Assembly (NCBI RefSeq): GCF_000264315.1
Contig: NZ_AJXU01000028.1
Coordinates: 334,254 to 398,253 of the forward strand
DNA length: 64,000 nt
Direction of reading: 5' to 3'
Source: Rhodanobacter fulvus Jip2
GTDB lineage: Bacteria > Pseudomonadota > Gammaproteobacteria > Xanthomonadales > Rhodanobacteraceae
Positions 42,351 through 51,558 of the stretch are shown here, one piece after another. The notes under the pieces are model-generated. The model did no database searches. It was not told the DNA's origin and was given only the letters and a program-made list of their open reading frames with translations. Within the stretch, counting starts at the first letter, position 1. The number at the start of each line of letters is the position of its first letter. Made by a program: the position numbers and the translations under genes.

Positions 42351-43115
42351 TCACTTCGCGGGTTTGCGGAACCGGTACATGAACTGATCGGTGTGGCCGC
42401 GTATCGACTTGTCGAACACCTTGATGTCGTGCGGATCGGCCGGGTTGCGCAGCGCGTCACTCTCGCCATCGAACACGAAACCGGCCGATTCCACCTGCGT
42501 CTTCACGATCGCCGGATCGATGCGGTGCAGCGTGTTGGTATCGCTCATGCCCGAGCCCGCCGGCGCCACGTGGTCGATCACCACGAACACGCCACCGGGC
42601 TTCAACGCCGCAAACGCCTGCCGATCCAGCGTCACCGGGTCGACCTTGCCCATGAACGGGTCCGGATAGTCGTGATAGTTCTGCGAGGTAAACACCAGGT
42701 CGACGGATTCCGGCGCACGCAGCATTGCCGCCGGCTGGGTCAGCACGCTCACGTTCGCGTAGTGCGGATTCGCCGCCAGCGCCTTGATCGTCGCAATCCC
42801 TTCATTGTCGACCTTGGCGTATTCGTTGGGCACCACCGCAAACACGTGCCCCTGCGCACCCACGACAGCGCTGAATACGCGGGTGAAATAGCCGCTGCCG
42901 GGAATCAGCTCCAGCACTTTCTGGCCCGGTTTCACCTCGGTGAATGCCATGACCTGCGCCAGCTTGCGCCGCGCATCATCGGACTTGTCGGCTTGCCGCG
43001 CGGGATCGGCAACGGCCTTGGCGACGGCATCGGAAACGGCGGGGGCCGATGCCTCCGCCAGGGTTACCGAGGGCAAGGCGAGAACAAGCAACGCCGCGAG
43101 AACGGTCAGACGCAT
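42351..43115 (-). CDS. Exported class I SAM-dependent methyltransferase-like protein
   Basis: A protein of 254 residues from an ATG with AGGAG nine bases upstream. Residues 1-21 form a signal peptide (LPSVTLAEA cleavage region), which is odd for a SAM enzyme because SAM is cytoplasmic. The fold follows: KVLELIPGSGYFTRVFSAVV (motif I), an acidic strand end, VDLVFTSQNYHDYPDP, and LKPGGVFVVIDHVAP. Such signal-bearing methyltransferase-like proteins are common in Xanthomonadales and sphingomonads; their activity is unknown. Confidence 0.85.
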   Translation of the reverse strand: MRLTVLAALLVLALPSVTLAEASAPAVSDAVAKAVADPARQADKSDDARRKLAQVMAFTEVKPGQKVLELIPGSGYFTRVFSAVVGAQGHVFAVVPNEYAKVDNEGIATIKALAANPHYANVSVLTQPAAMLRAPESVDLVFTSQNYHDYPDPFMGKVDPVTLDRQAFAALKPGGVFVVIDHVAPAGSGMSDTNTLHRIDPAIVKTQVESAGFVFDGESDALRNPADPHDIKVFDKSIRGHTDQFMYRFRKPAK

Positions 43116-43182
43116 GACGTACTCCTGCATTGAAGGGGGAACGCCGATTGTGCGCCTGATGCGCCGCGTGATCGATAGCGAC

Positions 43183-43375
43183 GAAGGGCGCCAGCCCAGG
43201 AGTGTGGACGGCAGAAACGCAAGGGGCTGCGGCTTTGCGCTTTTGGCCGGGTTTTCCGCTCCTTTTCGTCAGATAGCTACGGCTATCTTCCTCAAACGAT
43301 CGAAAAACCCGACTCAAAAGCGCTTCGCCTCGCTCCCTTGGTTTCTACCGCCCACGCTCCCAGCCGGCGCCCTTC
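43183..43375. repeat. 193-bp imperfect palindromic element
   Basis: The left arm starts GAAGGGCGCCAGCCCAGGAG (43183) and the right arm ends in the mirror GGCGCCCTTC (43375). The arms match over about 80 bp at very roughly 80 percent, including AGAAAC/GTTTCT, GCGCTTTT/AAAAGCGC and CGGGTTTT/AAAACCCG. The centre carries a small perfect hairpin AGATAGC, TACG, GCTATCT. It looks like a MITE-type or very large REP element and fills the gap before the slipin stop codon. Confidence 0.8.
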
Positions 43376-43379
43376 CCTG

Positions 43380-44168
43380 TTACCAGGTGACCGGCTTGTC
43401 GTCATCCTTGGGGCGCATGACGGGGAACGCCTCCATCAGCGGCCGGATCAGATCCAGCGGCAGCGGGAACACGATGGTGGACGATTTGCCGTTGTGCGAC
43501 ATGTCGGCCATCGTCTGCAGGTAGCGCAACTGCAGCGCCTGCGGCTGTTGCGACAGCATCGCCGCGGCATCGCGCAGCTTCTCGGCCGCCTGCATCTCGC
43601 CCTCCGCATGGATCACCTTGGCGCGACGCTCGCGTTCCGCCTCAGCCTGGCGGGCGATGGCACGCACCATGGTTTCGTTGAGGTCCACATCCTTGATCTC
43701 GACGTTGGCGACCTTGATGCCCCACGGGTCGGTCGATTCATCGAGGATGGCCTGCAAGGTCTGGTTGATCGAATCGCGCTGCGACAGGATCTCGTCCAGC
43801 TCGTGCTGGCCCAACACCGAACGCAGCCGCGTCTGCGCCAGCTGGCTGGTGGCCTGCAGGAAGTTTTCCACCTGCAGCACGGACTTGTCCGGCTCGACCA
43901 CGCGGAAATACACCACGGCGTTGACGCGCACCGACACATTGTCGCGCGAGATCACATCCTGCGGCGGCACATCCATCACGGTGATGCGCAGATCCACCCG
44001 GATCATCTGTTGCACCACCGGCAACAGCAGCACCAGGCCCGGCCCACGCGTGCCCGTATAGCGGCCCAGCGTCAGGATCACGCCGCGCTGGTATTCCGGC
44101 AGGATCTTCACCGCGGAGAACAGCAGCAGTATCACGATGATGACCAGGACACCGACAAATCCGAACAT
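43380..44168 (-). CDS. Slipin/stomatin-like SPFH protein
   Basis: A protein of 262 residues with one N-terminal membrane helix (3-20), then the SPFH domain: [35 protein letters not shown] and [21 protein letters not shown] coiled part follows ([20 protein letters not shown]). Such proteins form membrane-microdomain oligomers. It follows the NfeD gene by 69 bp in the same direction; NfeD-slipin pairs are a classic operon in which the NfeD protease may cut the slipin C-terminus. Confidence 0.93.
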   Translation of the reverse strand: MFGFVGVLVIIVILLLFSAVKILPEYQRGVILTLGRYTGTRGPGLVLLLPVVQQMIRVDLRITVMDVPPQDVISRDNVSVRVNAVVYFRVVEPDKSVLQVENFLQATSQLAQTRLRSVLGQHELDEILSQRDSINQTLQAILDESTDPWGIKVANVEIKDVDLNETMVRAIARQAEAERERRAKVIHAEGEMQAAEKLRDAAAMLSQQPQALQLRYLQTMADMSHNGKSSTIVFPLPLDLIRPLMEAFPVMRPKDDDKPVTW

Positions 44169-44237
44169 GACTCTCTCCCATCGACAGTTTTTGGAACGGC
44201 ATCGCGGAATGGCCCGCGGTGCCGCTTTTCGAGCGCT

Positions 44238-45587
44238 TCAGAGGGGCTCGACCTGCAACAACAAACCCTCCCGCCCGACGACACGCACCCGCGCGCCGCC
44301 GGGCAAGGCGGTTGCGCAGCGGGCGCGCCAGCGCTCGCCGCGCACCAGGACCCAGGTTTCGTTGTTTTTCCCCACCGGTTCGAGCAGCTCGGCGATATCG
44401 CTGCGCATGGCGTCGTCGCCGGTCACCTGGAGCGAGCGACGCGAGCGGGACACCAGCCATACGACCAGCACCAGCAGGCCTGCGGCGCACACCGCGATAC
44501 CGCCAATGACGCCCAGGTTCACCGCATAACCCGGCACGCCGGTATTCATCAGCATGATCGACCCCAATACGAAAGAAACCAGTCCGCCCACGCCAAACAC
44601 GCCGACGGTGGGCGTCACCGCCTCAGCCACGAGCAGCCCGATGCCCAGCGCCATCAGCGCCAGGCCGGCGTAGTTCACCGGCAGCAACTGCAACGCATAC
44701 AGCCCGACCAGCAACGCGATGCCACCCACGATGCCCGGCAGCATGGCGCCGGGGTGCAGCGCTTCCAGCCCGAGCCCGAAGATGCCGGCCAGCAGCAACA
44801 AATAGGCCATGGTGGGATTGGTGATGATCGCCAGGAAGCGACTGCGCGAGCCCGGCGCGTAATCGCGCACGGTCGCATCGCCAAGCTGCAAGGTGATGGT
44901 CTGGCCGTCCACCTGCACGCGGCGTCCGCTGGCCTTGGCAAGCAAGTCGGCAGTGTCGTTCGCCACGAAATCGATGACGTGTTTTTGTGCCGCCTCGCTG
45001 GCGGTCAGGGTGGCGGCGCCGCGCACCGCGTGCTCGGCCCAGGCTGCGTCACGGCCGCGCAACTGCGCCAGCGAGCGGATATAGGCAATCGAATCGTTGA
45101 GGACCTTGTTCGACTCGGCATCATCGGACGCCGGTGTCTTGTCCGTACTGGACGCCGCTGCCGGCTTCTGCAGCGGCATCGGCGTGCTGCCGCCCAGTTT
45201 TACCGGCGTTGCCGCGCCAACATGGGTTGCCGGCGCCATCGCCGCGATCTGGGCCGCATAGAGAATGTAGGTTCCGGCCGAGGCGGCCCGCGCCCCGTCC
45301 GGCGCCACGTACGCCAGCACCGGCACCTTGGACGCCAGCATGCTGGCGATGATCTGGCGCATGGATTCAGAGAGACCGCCCGGTGTATCCAGCCGCAACA
45401 CGATGGCCACGGCGCCATCGGCGACGGCGCGTTCCGAGGCATCGTCGAAATATTCCGCGGCGGCCGGGCCGATCGGTCCGCTGAGCGACACGCGGGCGAC
45501 CATCGGCGAGTCGGCAGGCGTCGGCGCAGGTGCCGCCGTCGCAGTGAGCGCAAGCAAGATCGCCAGCAGAAAAAGCCAACGCGTCAT
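44238..45587 (-). CDS. NfeD-family membrane serine protease
   Basis: A long-form NfeD protein of 449 residues. It has a signal peptide (1-19), then a ClpP-like domain (about 30-220) with VLRLDTPGGLSESMRQIIAS and the serine segment GARAASAGTYILYAA, four to five membrane helices (about 250-385), and a C-terminal OB-fold (405-449, GRVRVVG-type end). The start at 45587 has GGAGG six bases upstream; the adjacent GTG is too close. Paired with slipin downstream. The region around 145-170 is a Pro/Ser/Asp-rich linker. Confidence 0.92.
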   Translation of the reverse strand: MTRWLFLLAILLALTATAAPAPTPADSPMVARVSLSGPIGPAAAEYFDDASERAVADGAVAIVLRLDTPGGLSESMRQIIASMLASKVPVLAYVAPDGARAASAGTYILYAAQIAAMAPATHVGAATPVKLGGSTPMPLQKPAAASSTDKTPASDDAESNKVLNDSIAYIRSLAQLRGRDAAWAEHAVRGAATLTASEAAQKHVIDFVANDTADLLAKASGRRVQVDGQTITLQLGDATVRDYAPGSRSRFLAIITNPTMAYLLLLAGIFGLGLEALHPGAMLPGIVGGIALLVGLYALQLLPVNYAGLALMALGIGLLVAEAVTPTVGVFGVGGLVSFVLGSIMLMNTGVPGYAVNLGVIGGIAVCAAGLLVLVVWLVSRSRRSLQVTGDDAMRSDIAELLEPVGKNNETWVLVRGERWRARCATALPGGARVRVVGREGLLLQVEPL

Positions 45588-45670
45588 CACGAACCTCCTG
45601 CATCCATGACGGCACTGTAGCGCGGATCATGTTAGTGATCGGGCAAGTTCAAACCCTACCGGAGTACATG

Positions 45671-46123
45671 ATGCCGAAAATAGATATTGCCAGTGTCCCG
45701 GAACGCACCGGCTCGAACTATCCCGCCCCCTTCGCCGAACAAGCCGGCAAACGCATCAAACTGGCTTTGGGCAATGCCGGCAAATTGCAGGACTTCGGCG
45801 TCAACCTCACCACGCTGCCGCCGGGTGCCTCATCCAGCCAGCGGCACTGGCACAGCCACGAGGACGAATTCGTGTACGTGCTGTCCGGCGACATGGTGCT
45901 GGTGACCAACGCGGGCGAACAAACCCTGCACGCGCACGACTGCGCCGCGTTTCCGAAAAACGTGGCGGACGGCCATCAGCTGCTGAATCGTGGCAAGGTC
46001 AACGCGGTGTATCTGGAAATCGGCTCCCGTCATGTGGAGGACGCGTGCACCTATCCGGATGTCGACCTGCACGCGCCTGCCGGTGACGCGGGCTATACCC
46101 ACAAGGATGGTTCGCCGTACTAG
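45671..46123 (+). CDS. Cupin-domain protein
   Basis: A protein of 150 residues from the ATG at 45671, six bases after GGAGTAC. The cupin motif 1 is RHWHSHEDEFVYVLSG with H, H and E metal ligands; motif 2 is in HDCAAFPKNVADGHQLLN. The C-terminus, SRHVEDACTYPDVDL then HKDGSPY, is typical of a family of small cupins of unknown substrate. It is divergent from the NfeD gene, separated by about 80 bp. Confidence 0.88.
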   Translation: MPKIDIASVPERTGSNYPAPFAEQAGKRIKLALGNAGKLQDFGVNLTTLPPGASSSQRHWHSHEDEFVYVLSGDMVLVTNAGEQTLHAHDCAAFPKNVADGHQLLNRGKVNAVYLEIGSRHVEDACTYPDVDLHAPAGDAGYTHKDGSPY

Positions 46124-46145
46124 CGCGACGGCGCGGCGGGCAATC

Positions 46146-47264
46146 TCAGAGCGTGGCGTCCGAACCCCACAGCGCTTCCATGCTTACGTTCATGCCCAGT
46201 TCGTCGAGATCCACCACCTCGGTCACGGCATGAGCCGTGGGGTCGCCATGGCGGCGGATCGGCGCACCGATGCGCAAGCCGTCCTGGGTGGTGATCGAGG
46301 ACACCCGCGGATTGCGGTCGGTGGCGCCCCGGCGCGTGACTACCGCAATGCTGCCGTTGTGCAGGCGCACGCCGGTGCCGGGCGGGTAAATGCCCAGGGC
46401 CTTGATGAACAGCGCGGCATGGTGCTCGTTCACCGTCGCACCCTCGTTGAGGAAGAGCCGTCGCAAGGCCACGTTGGGCAGCATGGCACTGCGGCAGGCG
46501 CGGCTGGAAACCCGCGCGCAGTAGATGTCGGCCAGCGATACCAGCTGCGTCAACGGATGAATGGCGTCGCCGGATTTCCTCGCGGGATAGCCGCTGCCAT
46601 CCGGGCGTTCGTGATGGTCGCGCACGATTTCCAGCCAGCGCTCGTCGCCAACGCCGCGCTGCTGCAGCCAGTCCACACCGCGTTCGCAATGCCCGGTCAC
46701 GTCACGACGCTGTTCGTCGTTCAACGCGCCCACTTCCTGCAGGCGTTGCTGCAGATCGAGCATGCCGAAGTTCATGGTCAACGCCCCCGCGATCACGGTG
46801 GAGAGGTCGGCCGCACTGAACGACATGGCCGTACCGGCGATCTGGCACGCGATTGCCGCGTTCACGGAATGGCGAATGGCGTACGAACCCTCGCGATGCA
46901 TCAGGATAGAGGCCAGCGCGACATCCGCGTTGGCCCGGCAGGCACGCTGTACCGTGGCGGCCAGCTGCAACAGCGGCGTGGAGACGTCGTCCCCGACCGG
47001 CGCGGCGGACAACAACTGCAACTGGCGTCGTGCACCGAGAATGAGCGACAGCGGCGACGGTTTTCGGTCGAGGTCCGGCGCCGCGGACTCGTGGGTGGGC
47101 GCCACCCCTGCCCACAACGCATGACGTTCCAGTTTCTCGATCTGGCTTGCGCTGGTTATCACGTGGCCGCGGCGCAGGAGAAGCATGCCCTTCGCGTCAT
47201 AGGCATCGCACGGCAATGGCTCGCCAACCTTGAGTTCCGATGGATCGTTCAGACGCTTTGGCAC
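46146..47264 (-). CDS. Degenerate HD-GYP-domain protein
   Basis: A protein of 372 residues from a GTG with GGCGGAG six bases upstream. Residues 1-60 resemble the DUF3391-like N-terminus of HD-GYP proteins. The HD-GYP region runs from about 110: H132 (AIRHSVN) is present, and RDHHERPDGSGYPARK (215-230) with the GYP triplet is intact. The metal-binding HDxGK doublet, however, is replaced by TMNFGM (163-168). Loss of both doublet residues predicts poor or no c-di-GMP hydrolysis, so a binding or scaffold role is more likely. No sensor or receiver domain is attached. Confidence 0.88.
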   Translation of the reverse strand: MPKRLNDPSELKVGEPLPCDAYDAKGMLLLRRGHVITSASQIEKLERHALWAGVAPTHESAAPDLDRKPSPLSLILGARRQLQLLSAAPVGDDVSTPLLQLAATVQRACRANADVALASILMHREGSYAIRHSVNAAIACQIAGTAMSFSAADLSTVIAGALTMNFGMLDLQQRLQEVGALNDEQRRDVTGHCERGVDWLQQRGVGDERWLEIVRDHHERPDGSGYPARKSGDAIHPLTQLVSLADIYCARVSSRACRSAMLPNVALRRLFLNEGATVNEHHAALFIKALGIYPPGTGVRLHNGSIAVVTRRGATDRNPRVSSITTQDGLRIGAPIRRHGDPTAHAVTEVVDLDELGMNVSMEALWGSDATL

Positions 47265-47470
47265 GTTTGCTCCGCCCTCAGATGCCGAGCGGCCGAAGCA
47301 GCTTGCCCCGCCGACGGCTTCACCCCATGCAATCCACTCCGTTCGCGAATGTCCCGTATCGCCCGCACGCGACACCGTGCATCTGCACATACCTGATCGG
47401 CGGATGAGGCGGAAGCTTTAGCCAGCCGCGCCAGGCATTCCTCCGTGCCCGGCGCCTCTGGGTGGATACC

Positions 47471-48298
47471 TCAGGGTGCGGAGCGCCCTGTGGCCGGCAG
47501 GTGGGTGCCGACCAGCGCCGCGCGGATGGCACGCAGCTTCGCCTTGATCAGCGCCTCGTTGGCAGGCCCCGTGCGCAGCAGAAGTTTCTGGCCGGCGGAA
47601 AGCGATTCCAGCGACGGGTCGGCGAACGCGTAGTGGCTTTTCACGCGCTGCAACAACGCCGGCTGGGCGAGCTCCGGCGCGGCCAGCAGATTGTCGATCA
47701 CCTCGATCAGGCGATCATTGAAATAGCCGTGCGGGTAGCCCAGTTCCTGGTAAGCCTGCTGAAACAGCGGATACGCATGCGCATACCAGGCCACCAGCGC
47801 CGCCGGGTCAACGCTCTTCATGACCTCGATATACGGCGCATACCGCTCGCTGTTTTCCGCGGCCATGGTGAGCTGGCCATTGGCTTCGGCCGTGGCGAAG
47901 CTGCCCTTTGGCGGATGGGCGGGCAACATCAAGGTGCCCAGCGCGCGCCGCGGCAACGCATCGATGGTGGCCACGATGCGTGCCACGACCTGGTTCGACA
48001 TCAGCAAATCGCGCGCCTGGCCGTTGCCTGCCAGCGCCAACAATGCGGCAACCACGTCCTCGTCGCTGCCGCCCAGCGGCGGCAGCGCGGCCGTCGATGC
48101 CGTCGCCGGCACCGCGGCCTGCGTGATCGGATGTTGCGGCGGCGGTGTCGCTGTGGGTGGCTGGACGACCGCGCTTGACGGCACGGCGGTGGCCCCGCGC
48201 TGTCGCACCTTGTGGTTGAGATACAACGCCAGTACTGCCACGACCAGCACCACGACCAGGCCCAGCAACCAGCTTCCAATGGATGTTTTCTTCTTCAT
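47471..48298 (-). CDS. DUF3014 membrane-anchored protein
   Basis: A protein of 275 residues with one N-terminal helix (about 8-25), a Pro/Thr/Ala linker (38-75) and the DUF3014 domain: LVAWYAHAYPLFQQAYQELG, YFNDRLIEVIDNLLA and LSAGQKLLLRTGPANE. It is probably periplasmic with an inner-membrane anchor; function unknown. The ATG at 48298 is one of several; earlier in-frame Met codons at 48322 and 48361 add a short polar leader. The 206 bp between this gene and the HD-GYP gene hold nothing recognisable. Confidence 0.85.
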   Translation of the reverse strand: MKKKTSIGSWLLGLVVVLVVAVLALYLNHKVRQRGATAVPSSAVVQPPTATPPPQHPITQAAVPATASTAALPPLGGSDEDVVAALLALAGNGQARDLLMSNQVVARIVATIDALPRRALGTLMLPAHPPKGSFATAEANGQLTMAAENSERYAPYIEVMKSVDPAALVAWYAHAYPLFQQAYQELGYPHGYFNDRLIEVIDNLLAAPELAQPALLQRVKSHYAFADPSLESLSAGQKLLLRTGPANEALIKAKLRAIRAALVGTHLPATGRSAP

Positions 48299-48520
48299 CA
48301 ATGCGTGCCCCACTTTTGCCATTGCGTACCGGTTCGACTGAGCGGAGCACGGTTCGTTCACAAATGCGCGCCATTCCGCCGTCGAGGTTCATCCACGGGT
48401 CGCCGCTTCACCTCGCCTGCCCACACATCCCGACAGGATGATCCCCCTCGCCCATTGCATCATCCGCATGCCCGATCCTTCCACCCGTTTCTGTCGCGCG
48501 CGCTTTGCGTTCGCCTGATC

Positions 48521-49111
48521 ATGATGCAGCGCAACCTTTTCGAGGCTGGCGGTCCGCAAACGCTGATCGATGATGCCAGCGGCCGCATCGTGCTGACACC
48601 CGACCTCGTCGACGAAGGGACCGCGAGCGCGTGGTTTCGACAGTTGTACGACGGCATCGCGTGGAAAAGCGGCCGGCGCCTGATGTACGAACGCGAAGTC
48701 GACGTGCCGCGGCTGCGGGCGCATTTCCGCACCGACGACCCCGCCCTGCCCGACGCGCTGCGGCAGGCGCTGGACCTGGTTCGCACCGCCTTCGCCGCGC
48801 CGTTCGACAGCATCGGCCTGAACCTGTATCGCGACCAGCACGACAGCGTGGCGCCGCACAACGACAAGCTCGCCGACATCGTCAGGGGCCAGCCGATCGT
48901 GCTGCTGTCGCTGGGCGCCACCCGCACCATGACCATCCGCGCCAAGCAGCCGCCACGCCATGTCCTGAAGGTGGATCTGGAGGCCGGCAGCGCACTGCTG
49001 ATGAGCTGGGAAACCCAGCTTCACTACGATCACGCGATTCCCAAGCAGCGCCAGCCGGTGGGGCCACGCATCAGCCTGGCGTTCCGCGTGCGCGAAGCGG
49101 GCGAAGGATGA
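48521..49111 (+). CDS. AlkB-family 2-oxoglutarate/Fe(II) dioxygenase
   Basis: A protein of 196 residues. Iron ligands are H113 and D115 (APHNDKL) and a later His, H171 (YDHAIPK); the oxoglutarate arginine is R183 or R189 in GPRISLAFRV. RDQHDSVAPHNDKL is preceded by the IGLNLY strand, as in AlkB. It probably removes alkyl groups from DNA or RNA bases, adding direct reversal to the alkA-ogt pair 37 kb upstream. Two ATGs (48521 and 48524) stand side by side; no clear ribosome site decides. Confidence 0.9.
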   Translation: MMQRNLFEAGGPQTLIDDASGRIVLTPDLVDEGTASAWFRQLYDGIAWKSGRRLMYEREVDVPRLRAHFRTDDPALPDALRQALDLVRTAFAAPFDSIGLNLYRDQHDSVAPHNDKLADIVRGQPIVLLSLGATRTMTIRAKQPPRHVLKVDLEAGSALLMSWETQLHYDHAIPKQRQPVGPRISLAFRVREAGEG

Positions 49112-49114
49112 CGG

Positions 49115-50197
49115 TTACCGGTTGTCGCCTTTCGGAAAGCGCACCCGCTCCGGCTGCGCGTTGAGCCGCTCCAACATCACCGCGATCAGCCGCGACTTGA
49201 CGCTGCCGGCCTGCTTTGGATCCACCACGTAGCGCACGATGGCATCGATCCAGGTATTGGCGTTGACGCGGAACAGCACCGACGGGCGCTCGTGCACCTG
49301 CACTTCGCCGACCGGCGTGGAAGAAAGAATGTCGCGGAAAACCCGCACCCGCTCGATCATCGCCTCGCCCAGCTCGGCCTCGGCCGCGTCGCGCATCACG
49401 CGGCCCACGAATTCCAGATCGCTGTTGTAGGCGACCTGGAAGGAGATCTCGTTCCAGATATAGGGAAAAACCGGCCACGAATAGTTGTAGATCGTGCTGG
49501 TGAGTACATTGGAGTTCGGAAACTTCACCAGCCTTCCACTGGGGTGGTCGGTAGACACATACGGCCCGCCAACCTCCCACAGCGTGGTGTCCAGATAAGT
49601 GACCTCGATGACGTCGCCGGTGGCCTCCCCGATGCTGATGCGGTCGCCCACGCGGTACGGTTCGCGCGCCAGGATGTAGACCCAGCCGATGAAGCTGGTG
49701 ATCGGGGTTTGCAGCGCAAAGCCGAGCACCAGCGAAATCAACCCCAGCGATGCGGCCGCCGCGTACCAGTTCGCAAACAGCACCGACACCACGATCGCGG
49801 CCAGCACCACGTAGACCAGCAGCCGCAGGATGCGGCGCAGGTTGTAGCGCGTCACCGCCGTCTCGGCCCGCTCGATGGCGTACACGCCCACCAGCTTGGC
49901 CAGCGCCAGGGTCAGTACGATCGCCATCGCACCGACCGTGGCCCGCCGCAGCAGCGGCACATAGCTCGCGGCGAAATCGGGTGGGTGCAGCCGCAACACG
50001 TAGAACACCACCGCCAGCACGATCAACGCCAGCGCATAGCCGCCCAGCCAGAGCTTGTGCCGACCCGGCAACGGCGCCGCCGGCGCGATGCGGCCAGGCT
50101 CGCGCGGGCGTTGCCGCAAGGCGCGCTGGACCTGTTCGTCCCCTGCGGCTGGCGCGCCTGCCGAGGTGTCGAGGGATCGCGGCGGCGGTTCGGTCAT
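49115..50197 (-). CDS. MscS-family mechanosensitive channel
   Basis: A protein of 360 residues with about four membrane helices (51-68, 86-110, 126-145 and 148-175). The pore-lining segment and beta domain are recognisable: AAASLGLISLVLGFALQTPI, then REPYRVGDRISIGEATGDVI and KFPNSNVLTSTIYNYSW. The N-terminal 45 residues are Pro/Arg-rich and cytoplasmic. It should release solutes on hypo-osmotic shock. Convergent with the AlkB gene, with only three bases between stops. Confidence 0.92.
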   Translation of the reverse strand: MTEPPPRSLDTSAGAPAAGDEQVQRALRQRPREPGRIAPAAPLPGRHKLWLGGYALALIVLAVVFYVLRLHPPDFAASYVPLLRRATVGAMAIVLTLALAKLVGVYAIERAETAVTRYNLRRILRLLVYVVLAAIVVSVLFANWYAAAASLGLISLVLGFALQTPITSFIGWVYILAREPYRVGDRISIGEATGDVIEVTYLDTTLWEVGGPYVSTDHPSGRLVKFPNSNVLTSTIYNYSWPVFPYIWNEISFQVAYNSDLEFVGRVMRDAAEAELGEAMIERVRVFRDILSSTPVGEVQVHERPSVLFRVNANTWIDAIVRYVVDPKQAGSVKSRLIAVMLERLNAQPERVRFPKGDNR

Positions 50198-50338
50198 GCG
50201 TGATTTCCGGTGCGGCGTGCGGGCAGCGAACTACAACACCGGTACCGAAAAAGTGAAGGTATCCAGCCGGCCTTGCTCACCCGCCCGACACGTGGGTGCC
50301 GGCTAGGATTCCCGGGTGCCCACCGGATGGAGCCGTAC

Positions 50339-51190
50339 GTGCCCCCGCTCAAGCTCGCCACGTTCAACATCAACGGCATCCGTTCGCGTTTGCCGATCCT
50401 GCTGGCATGGCTGGAGCGCGAAGCGCCCGACATCGTCTGCCTGCAGGAGCTCAAGGCGCCGGACGATGCCTTTCCCATCGAGGCCATTCGTGCCGCCGGC
50501 TACGGCGCCCTGTGGCAGGGCCAGGTCTCGTGGAATGGGGTGGCCATTCTCGCCCGCGGCGCCGAGCCGGTCGAAAGCCGGCGCGGCCTGCCGGGCGATT
50601 CCGCCGACCGGCAAAGCCGCTATCTGGAAGCGGCGGCTCATGGCGTGGTGGTCGGCTGCCTGTACCTGCCCAACGGCAACCCGCAGCCGGGGCCGAAATT
50701 CGATTACAAGCTGGCGTGGTTCGAGCGGCTGATCACGCATGCGGCGCGGCTGTACACGAGTGGCCACCCGGTGGTCCTGGCGGGCGATTTCAATGTGGTG
50801 CCCACCGACGAAGACATCTACAACCCCCGCTCATGGCGCAAGGATGCCTTGCTGCAGCCGGAAAGCCGCGCCTGCTACGCGCGGCTGCTGGCGCAAGGCT
50901 GGACCGATGCGCTGCGCACACGCCATCCGGACGAACGCATCTACACGTTCTGGGATTATTTCCGCCAGCACTGGCCCCGCAACGCGGGCTTGCGCATCGA
51001 CCACCTGCTGCTGAACGCGAACCTGGCGCCGCGCCTGAAAGACGCCAACGTCGATCGCTGGGTACGCGACCTGCCCCACCCCAGCGATCACGCGCCGACC
51101 TGGATCACGCTGGACATGCCGGCACGACGCAAGGCGCCGGCACGCAAGACCGCCGCATCCAGGCGGACCGCTCACAGCCCGAAAGGATAA
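50339..51190 (+). CDS. xthA: Exodeoxyribonuclease III
   Basis: An AP endonuclease / 3'-5' exonuclease of 283 residues for base-excision repair. Active-site motifs are FNINGIRSRL, LQELKA (Glu), GCLYLPNGNPQPGPKFDYKL, AGDFNVVPTDEDIYNP, GLRIDHLLLN and the final SDHAPTW. The GTG at 50339 is preferred (GGAG six bases upstream, giving the usual MPPLKLATFN); an ATG at 50327 is also in frame. A basic tail (KAPARKTAASRRTAH) is longer than usual. Confidence 0.93.
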   Translation: MPPLKLATFNINGIRSRLPILLAWLEREAPDIVCLQELKAPDDAFPIEAIRAAGYGALWQGQVSWNGVAILARGAEPVESRRGLPGDSADRQSRYLEAAAHGVVVGCLYLPNGNPQPGPKFDYKLAWFERLITHAARLYTSGHPVVLAGDFNVVPTDEDIYNPRSWRKDALLQPESRACYARLLAQGWTDALRTRHPDERIYTFWDYFRQHWPRNAGLRIDHLLLNANLAPRLKDANVDRWVRDLPHPSDHAPTWITLDMPARRKAPARKTAASRRTAHSPKG

Positions 51191-51303
51191 GTCTCCGGCA
51201 TGCCCTCACGCATCGCGGTGGGCTGCACCTGCGGCGCACGCAGTCCGCGGCCAACCAGTTGCCGCCGCACCATGCGCTGGCGCGCCGAATCCGCGCTCGC
51301 CAT
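51172..51303 (-). pseudogene. N-terminal remnant of protein-L-isoaspartate O-methyltransferase
   Basis: A frame of 43 codons with a strong GGAGG ribosome site. Residues SARQRMVRRQLVGRGL then APQV and AMREGM resemble the first helix of Pcm, which in intact enzymes leads to PRERFV and a 200-residue SAM domain. Here it stops after PETYPFGL, inside the 3' end of xthA. It appears to be a decayed pcm start that is still translatable. Confidence 0.5.
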
Positions 51304-51369
51304 CGTCGATCCTCCGTACCTGGGACGGGTGGCCGCGACCGTCGACGCAATGGCCGCCACCCGCGCCCG

Positions 51370-51558
51370 CTAGTGGCGGCGATCCGCCTCGCGCTCGGCG
51401 TTATCCGTGGCCTTGCCTACCTCCTTCTGGAATTTGCCGGCATGTTTTTCCACGGCACCGGCCGCTTCTTTCAGCTTGTCGCCCGTGACCTTGCCGACGG
51501 TTTGCTTCACGGCGCCCTTGACCTGATGCTTCGTGCCGTCCACGCGATTGTGATCCAT
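51370..51558 (-). CDS. CsbD-family stress protein
   Basis: A hydrophilic protein of 62 residues, MDHNRVDGTKHQVKGAVKQT, then GKVTGDKLKEAAGAVEKHAG, which is the CsbD pattern. CsbD proteins are induced by general stress; biochemical role unknown. Ribosome site GGAGACAGGGC precedes the ATG. The pcm remnant follows 66 bp downstream on the same strand. Confidence 0.9.
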   Translation of the reverse strand: MDHNRVDGTKHQVKGAVKQTVGKVTGDKLKEAAGAVEKHAGKFQKEVGKATDNAEREADRRH

